Positions 12,395-14,215 of a DNA stretch of 14,215 nt are shown one piece after another (positions within the stretch are counted from its first letter, which is position 1; the number at the start of each line of letters is the position of its first letter). The position numbers and the translations under genes were made by a program. Source of the DNA: CAYTSA01 sp964440345 (GTDB lineage: Bacteria; Desulfobacterota; Desulfovibrionia; Desulfovibrionales; Desulfovibrionaceae). The DNA is taken from NCBI GenBank assembly GCA_964440345.1, contig CAYTSA010000095.1, positions 1-14,215 of the forward strand, given 5' to 3'. The notes under the pieces are model-generated. The model saw nothing but the letters and a program-made list of their open reading frames with translations, had not been told where the DNA came from and did no database searches.

Positions 12395-12993
12395 TCCGCC
12401 TTTTCCTGCTCTTTGTGACGCTGTGGGCCCTCGCCGGTTCAGCCGGCGCAGAACAATCCACGACGGTATTCAGCCGCAACGCCACCACCTTTGTGGCCGA
12501 GGCGGGGCGCTACCCCACCAGGGCTCTGGCGGAACAGGCCGCCGCCGCGCTACAGCGCTCGCGCTACAACGCCGCTGTCCAGGAAACGCCCCCCCTGGAT
12601 GGGACCGCTCAGTATGTAGTTATGGTCAGCCTGGCCGAAGACAAGCAGACCCTACCGGCCTTCAGCGCGCTGGAAAGCCGCCAGGCCTTGCGCCGCCAGG
12701 CGGCGTTGGCTGCAGCCGCTGCAGGGGGCCGGGCGCACTACGTGCAGCTGAGCGCCTGCCTGGCTGAAGAAAGCGCCCAGGTCGTGATCAACCGATACCG
12801 CAGTTTGGGCTACTCGCCGCGGGTGTTACTGCAGCAAGACGATGCTGGCCGGCTGTGGCGTATTATTCACCTGGGCCCATATGCCACGGGAAAACAGGCC
12901 GAGCACGCCCTGCGCCGCATAGTACAGCAAACAGGCGCGGAACCCATGGTCCGTTCCTTGCCGGCAAAGTCGTATGAACGGATGGCGCACTAG
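12391..12993 (+). CDS. Secreted SPOR-domain protein
   Basis: The gene starts with GTG in a GTGA overlap with the sirtuin stop. The first 20 residues (IRLFLLFVTLWALAGSAGA) form a signal peptide with cleavage likely before Glu-Gln. Residues ~112-190 (HYVQLSACLAEESAQVVINRYRSLGYSPRVLL to the end) match a SPOR domain, which binds denuded peptidoglycan at division sites in the periplasm. Residues ~33-80 have a weaker, similar strand-helix order and may be a degenerate first SPOR repeat. Its coupling to a cytoplasmic sirtuin is unusual and may be only a matter of shared transcription. No transmembrane segment follows the signal. Confidence 0.78.
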   Translation: MIRLFLLFVTLWALAGSAGAEQSTTVFSRNATTFVAEAGRYPTRALAEQAAAALQRSRYNAAVQETPPLDGTAQYVVMVSLAEDKQTLPAFSALESRQALRRQAALAAAAAGGRAHYVQLSACLAEESAQVVINRYRSLGYSPRVLLQQDDAGRLWRIIHLGPYATGKQAEHALRRIVQQTGAEPMVRSLPAKSYERMAH

Positions 12994-13118
12994 CGCATTT
13001 TCGCGTTGAGACAACGCCCACCCCTGAAACAATGTACATGAGTTCAGGAAGATGGATATTTCTGAGGCCCAAAATAGTTGAGATTTTGTTGCTCGAAGTT
13101 ATAAGAACAGCCACAGCC

Positions 13119-13135
13119 GAATGTTAACAACATTC
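13119..13135. repeat. Short A+T hairpin in convergent gap
   Basis: GAATGTT (13119-13125) and AACATTC (13129-13135) are perfect 7-bp arms around AAC. It lies between the convergent SPOR and TPR genes and may help end transcription, but no T-run follows. Confidence 0.35.
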
Positions 13136-13161
13136 TGCTCCACGCAATATGCGCATCTAAA

Positions 13162-13180
13162 CATTTTCAATATGAAAATG
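13162..13180. terminator. A+T-rich hairpin, possible weak bidirectional terminator
   Basis: CATTTTC (13162-13168) and GAAAATG (13174-13180) pair around AATAT. The arms carry T- and A-runs on both strands in the gap between convergent genes. The stem is A+T-rich, so a terminator call is weak. Confidence 0.3.
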
Positions 13181-13186
13181 CTCTAA

Positions 13187-13213
13187 CGCTCAGACCTTGT
13201 ACGCGTCTGAGCG
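13187..13213 (-). repeat. Perfect 9-bp hairpin covering the TPR gene stop codon
   Basis: CGCTCAGAC (13187-13195) and GTCTGAGCG (13205-13213) are perfect arms around a 9-base loop. The stop codon of the TPR gene (13190-13192) lies inside the stem. Followed on the minus strand by TTAGAGCATTTTC, it may serve as the gene's terminator. Confidence 0.45.
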
Positions 13214-14044
13214 GGGCCGGTTAAAAAGCCGCTTTTCCAGCTTTTCGACTATTTCGTTTGCTTCAGTAAGGCTGGAGTCGCCCTGTTGGGCCAGCCGGGC
13301 GTAGTCGTAGGCTTCGTCGAACTTGCGCATCTGCATGTAGAGCTTGCTCAGGTTCAACTGGGTGCGGGGGTGTGCGCCGAACTGGCGCAGGGCAGCCAGG
13401 TACATGTCCTCTGCTTTGCTCAACTCTCCGCTGCTGGCGTAGGCGTTGATAAGAAGTGAATAAGCTTTTGAGTCGCTGGGAAAGCGCTCGATCACTTCCA
13501 GCAGTATTTCCGCCGCCTCAAAGTACAGGCAAGCCTCCACCAAGCGCTCCCCAATGTCTGTGGCAAAGCCGGGTTCGTCGCCATATTGCTCTGCGGCCTG
13601 GCGCAGTATTGATTTAGCGCGGGGAAAATCCTTTTCACGCAGCAGTTGCTGGCCGCGGCGGACAATTTCCGCTTTTTTGCTTTCATGCTGGCTCTTTGCG
13701 GCTTCTTCCTCTGCGTTCTGTTTGCGCTCCCACTCCATGCGCAACAGCTTCAGCCGCTTGATCACCGTCTGCTCCTTGCCCTTGCGATAGGGCAAAAAGG
13801 GATGCGCCGTCACCTGCCTGGCGGCCAGCAGGTCCCGTATCACCTGGTTGTTGCTCACGTCAGTGCAGTATTCCTCCAGTTGGAACTCGACTTCGAACTT
13901 ATCTTTGCCCATCAAAGGCGTTGAGAGCTTGCCTTCGAAAGCAGCGACGCCAGCGTCAAAAGACTTGACAAATTGGCCGCGGCTAAGCGCGGCTCTGGCC
14001 CGGGAAATGTTCTCGCGTATTGCCTTGACGTAGTGAGAGCTCAT
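13190..14044 (-). CDS. TPR-repeat protein with coiled-coil segment
   Basis: The 284-residue product has an N-terminal helical domain (~1-95), a charged coiled-coil-like stretch (WERKQNAEEEAAKSQHESKKAEIVRRG, about 104-131) and then TPR-like helix pairs from ~130 to ~265. Clear units include AEILLEVIERFPSDSKAYSLLINAYASSGELSKAEDMYLAALRQF and a final LNLSKLYMQMRKFDEAYDYARLA. No signal peptide or membrane helix is seen, so it is probably a cytoplasmic scaffold. The binding partner is unknown. The ATG at 14044 follows a purine-rich AAAGG about 8 bp upstream on the minus strand. It stands alone, convergent with the SPOR gene. Confidence 0.82.
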   Translation of the reverse strand: MSSHYVKAIRENISRARAALSRGQFVKSFDAGVAAFEGKLSTPLMGKDKFEVEFQLEEYCTDVSNNQVIRDLLAARQVTAHPFLPYRKGKEQTVIKRLKLLRMEWERKQNAEEEAAKSQHESKKAEIVRRGQQLLREKDFPRAKSILRQAAEQYGDEPGFATDIGERLVEACLYFEAAEILLEVIERFPSDSKAYSLLINAYASSGELSKAEDMYLAALRQFGAHPRTQLNLSKLYMQMRKFDEAYDYARLAQQGDSSLTEANEIVEKLEKRLFNRPRSDAYKV

Positions 14045-14215
14045 ACGACGGCCTTTGCTTGATCGTTATGCCTGAATAAACCCGGATTGCAGGCAATCTA
14101 GTAGACTCTTGTAATACGTACATCGTGTCACGGCGTTTTGCAACACTCCAAATGCACCCCCCAGGGCTAGAGCATCTAATTTCGCCTTTTAAGGGCCGTT
14201 GAAATTTTTTGTAGG

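Overview
The window looks like a stretch of a GC-rich, anaerobic-type bacterial chromosome, most likely a sulfate-reducing Desulfovibrio-like deltaproteobacterium. That placement is an inference from gene style: a rhodanese-ferritin fusion, a DUF362 protein, a solitary EcfT-like protein, an MTH1187-family protein and a TPR protein. No rRNA or other diagnostic marker is present. The first ~2.9 kb is visibly richer in A+T and full of broken genes, so it reads as an acquired, decaying island joined to a GC-rich backbone.

Island (1-2933). A short XRE-type HTH regulator has a good promoter, and a 7+7 bp inverted repeat lies across its -10 element. It overlaps an unrecognised reading frame that carries an in-frame stop. 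Next comes an intact class II Fic AMP-transferase with a winged-helix tail. After fic lie five 9-bp repeats spaced about one helical turn apart, a tRNA T-arm-like hairpin, a CCTCCACCA tRNA-end-like string followed by a terminator-like hairpin, a frameshifted REP-associated tyrosine transposase (RAYT) relic with a REP-like GTAG palindrome inside it, and a scrap of an AlbA_2/Schlafen-like gene. A ~60-bp imperfect repeat occurs at 97-155 and, inverted, at 2962-3020, bracketing this material.

DNA modification and mutagenesis (2934-6083). A solitary cytosine-5 DNA methyltransferase (minus strand) diverges from a umuDC operon (plus strand), with a strong hairpin between them. UmuD has cleavage and catalytic residues with canonical spacing but a roughly 30-residue longer N-terminal arm. 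UmuC has catalytic acidic residues and a clamp-binding motif.

Metabolic block (6221-9207, plus strand). It holds an EcfT-like membrane protein with no companion ATPase or substrate component, then a tight three-gene unit: a conserved-looking hypothetical protein, a rhodanese-ferritin-like fusion, and a DUF362 protein. The unit ends 3 bp from a convergent pair on the minus strand, APS kinase (cysC) followed by a family 2 glycosyltransferase, which suggests activated sulfate made beside a surface-glycan gene.

The next plus-strand operon (11262-12993) uses ATGA and GTGA overlaps to couple an MTH1187/YkoF thiamine-binding-type protein, a CobB/SIRT5-like sirtuin, and a secreted SPOR-domain protein. 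A minus-strand TPR protein closes the window. No CRISPR array, rRNA or complete tRNA was seen.
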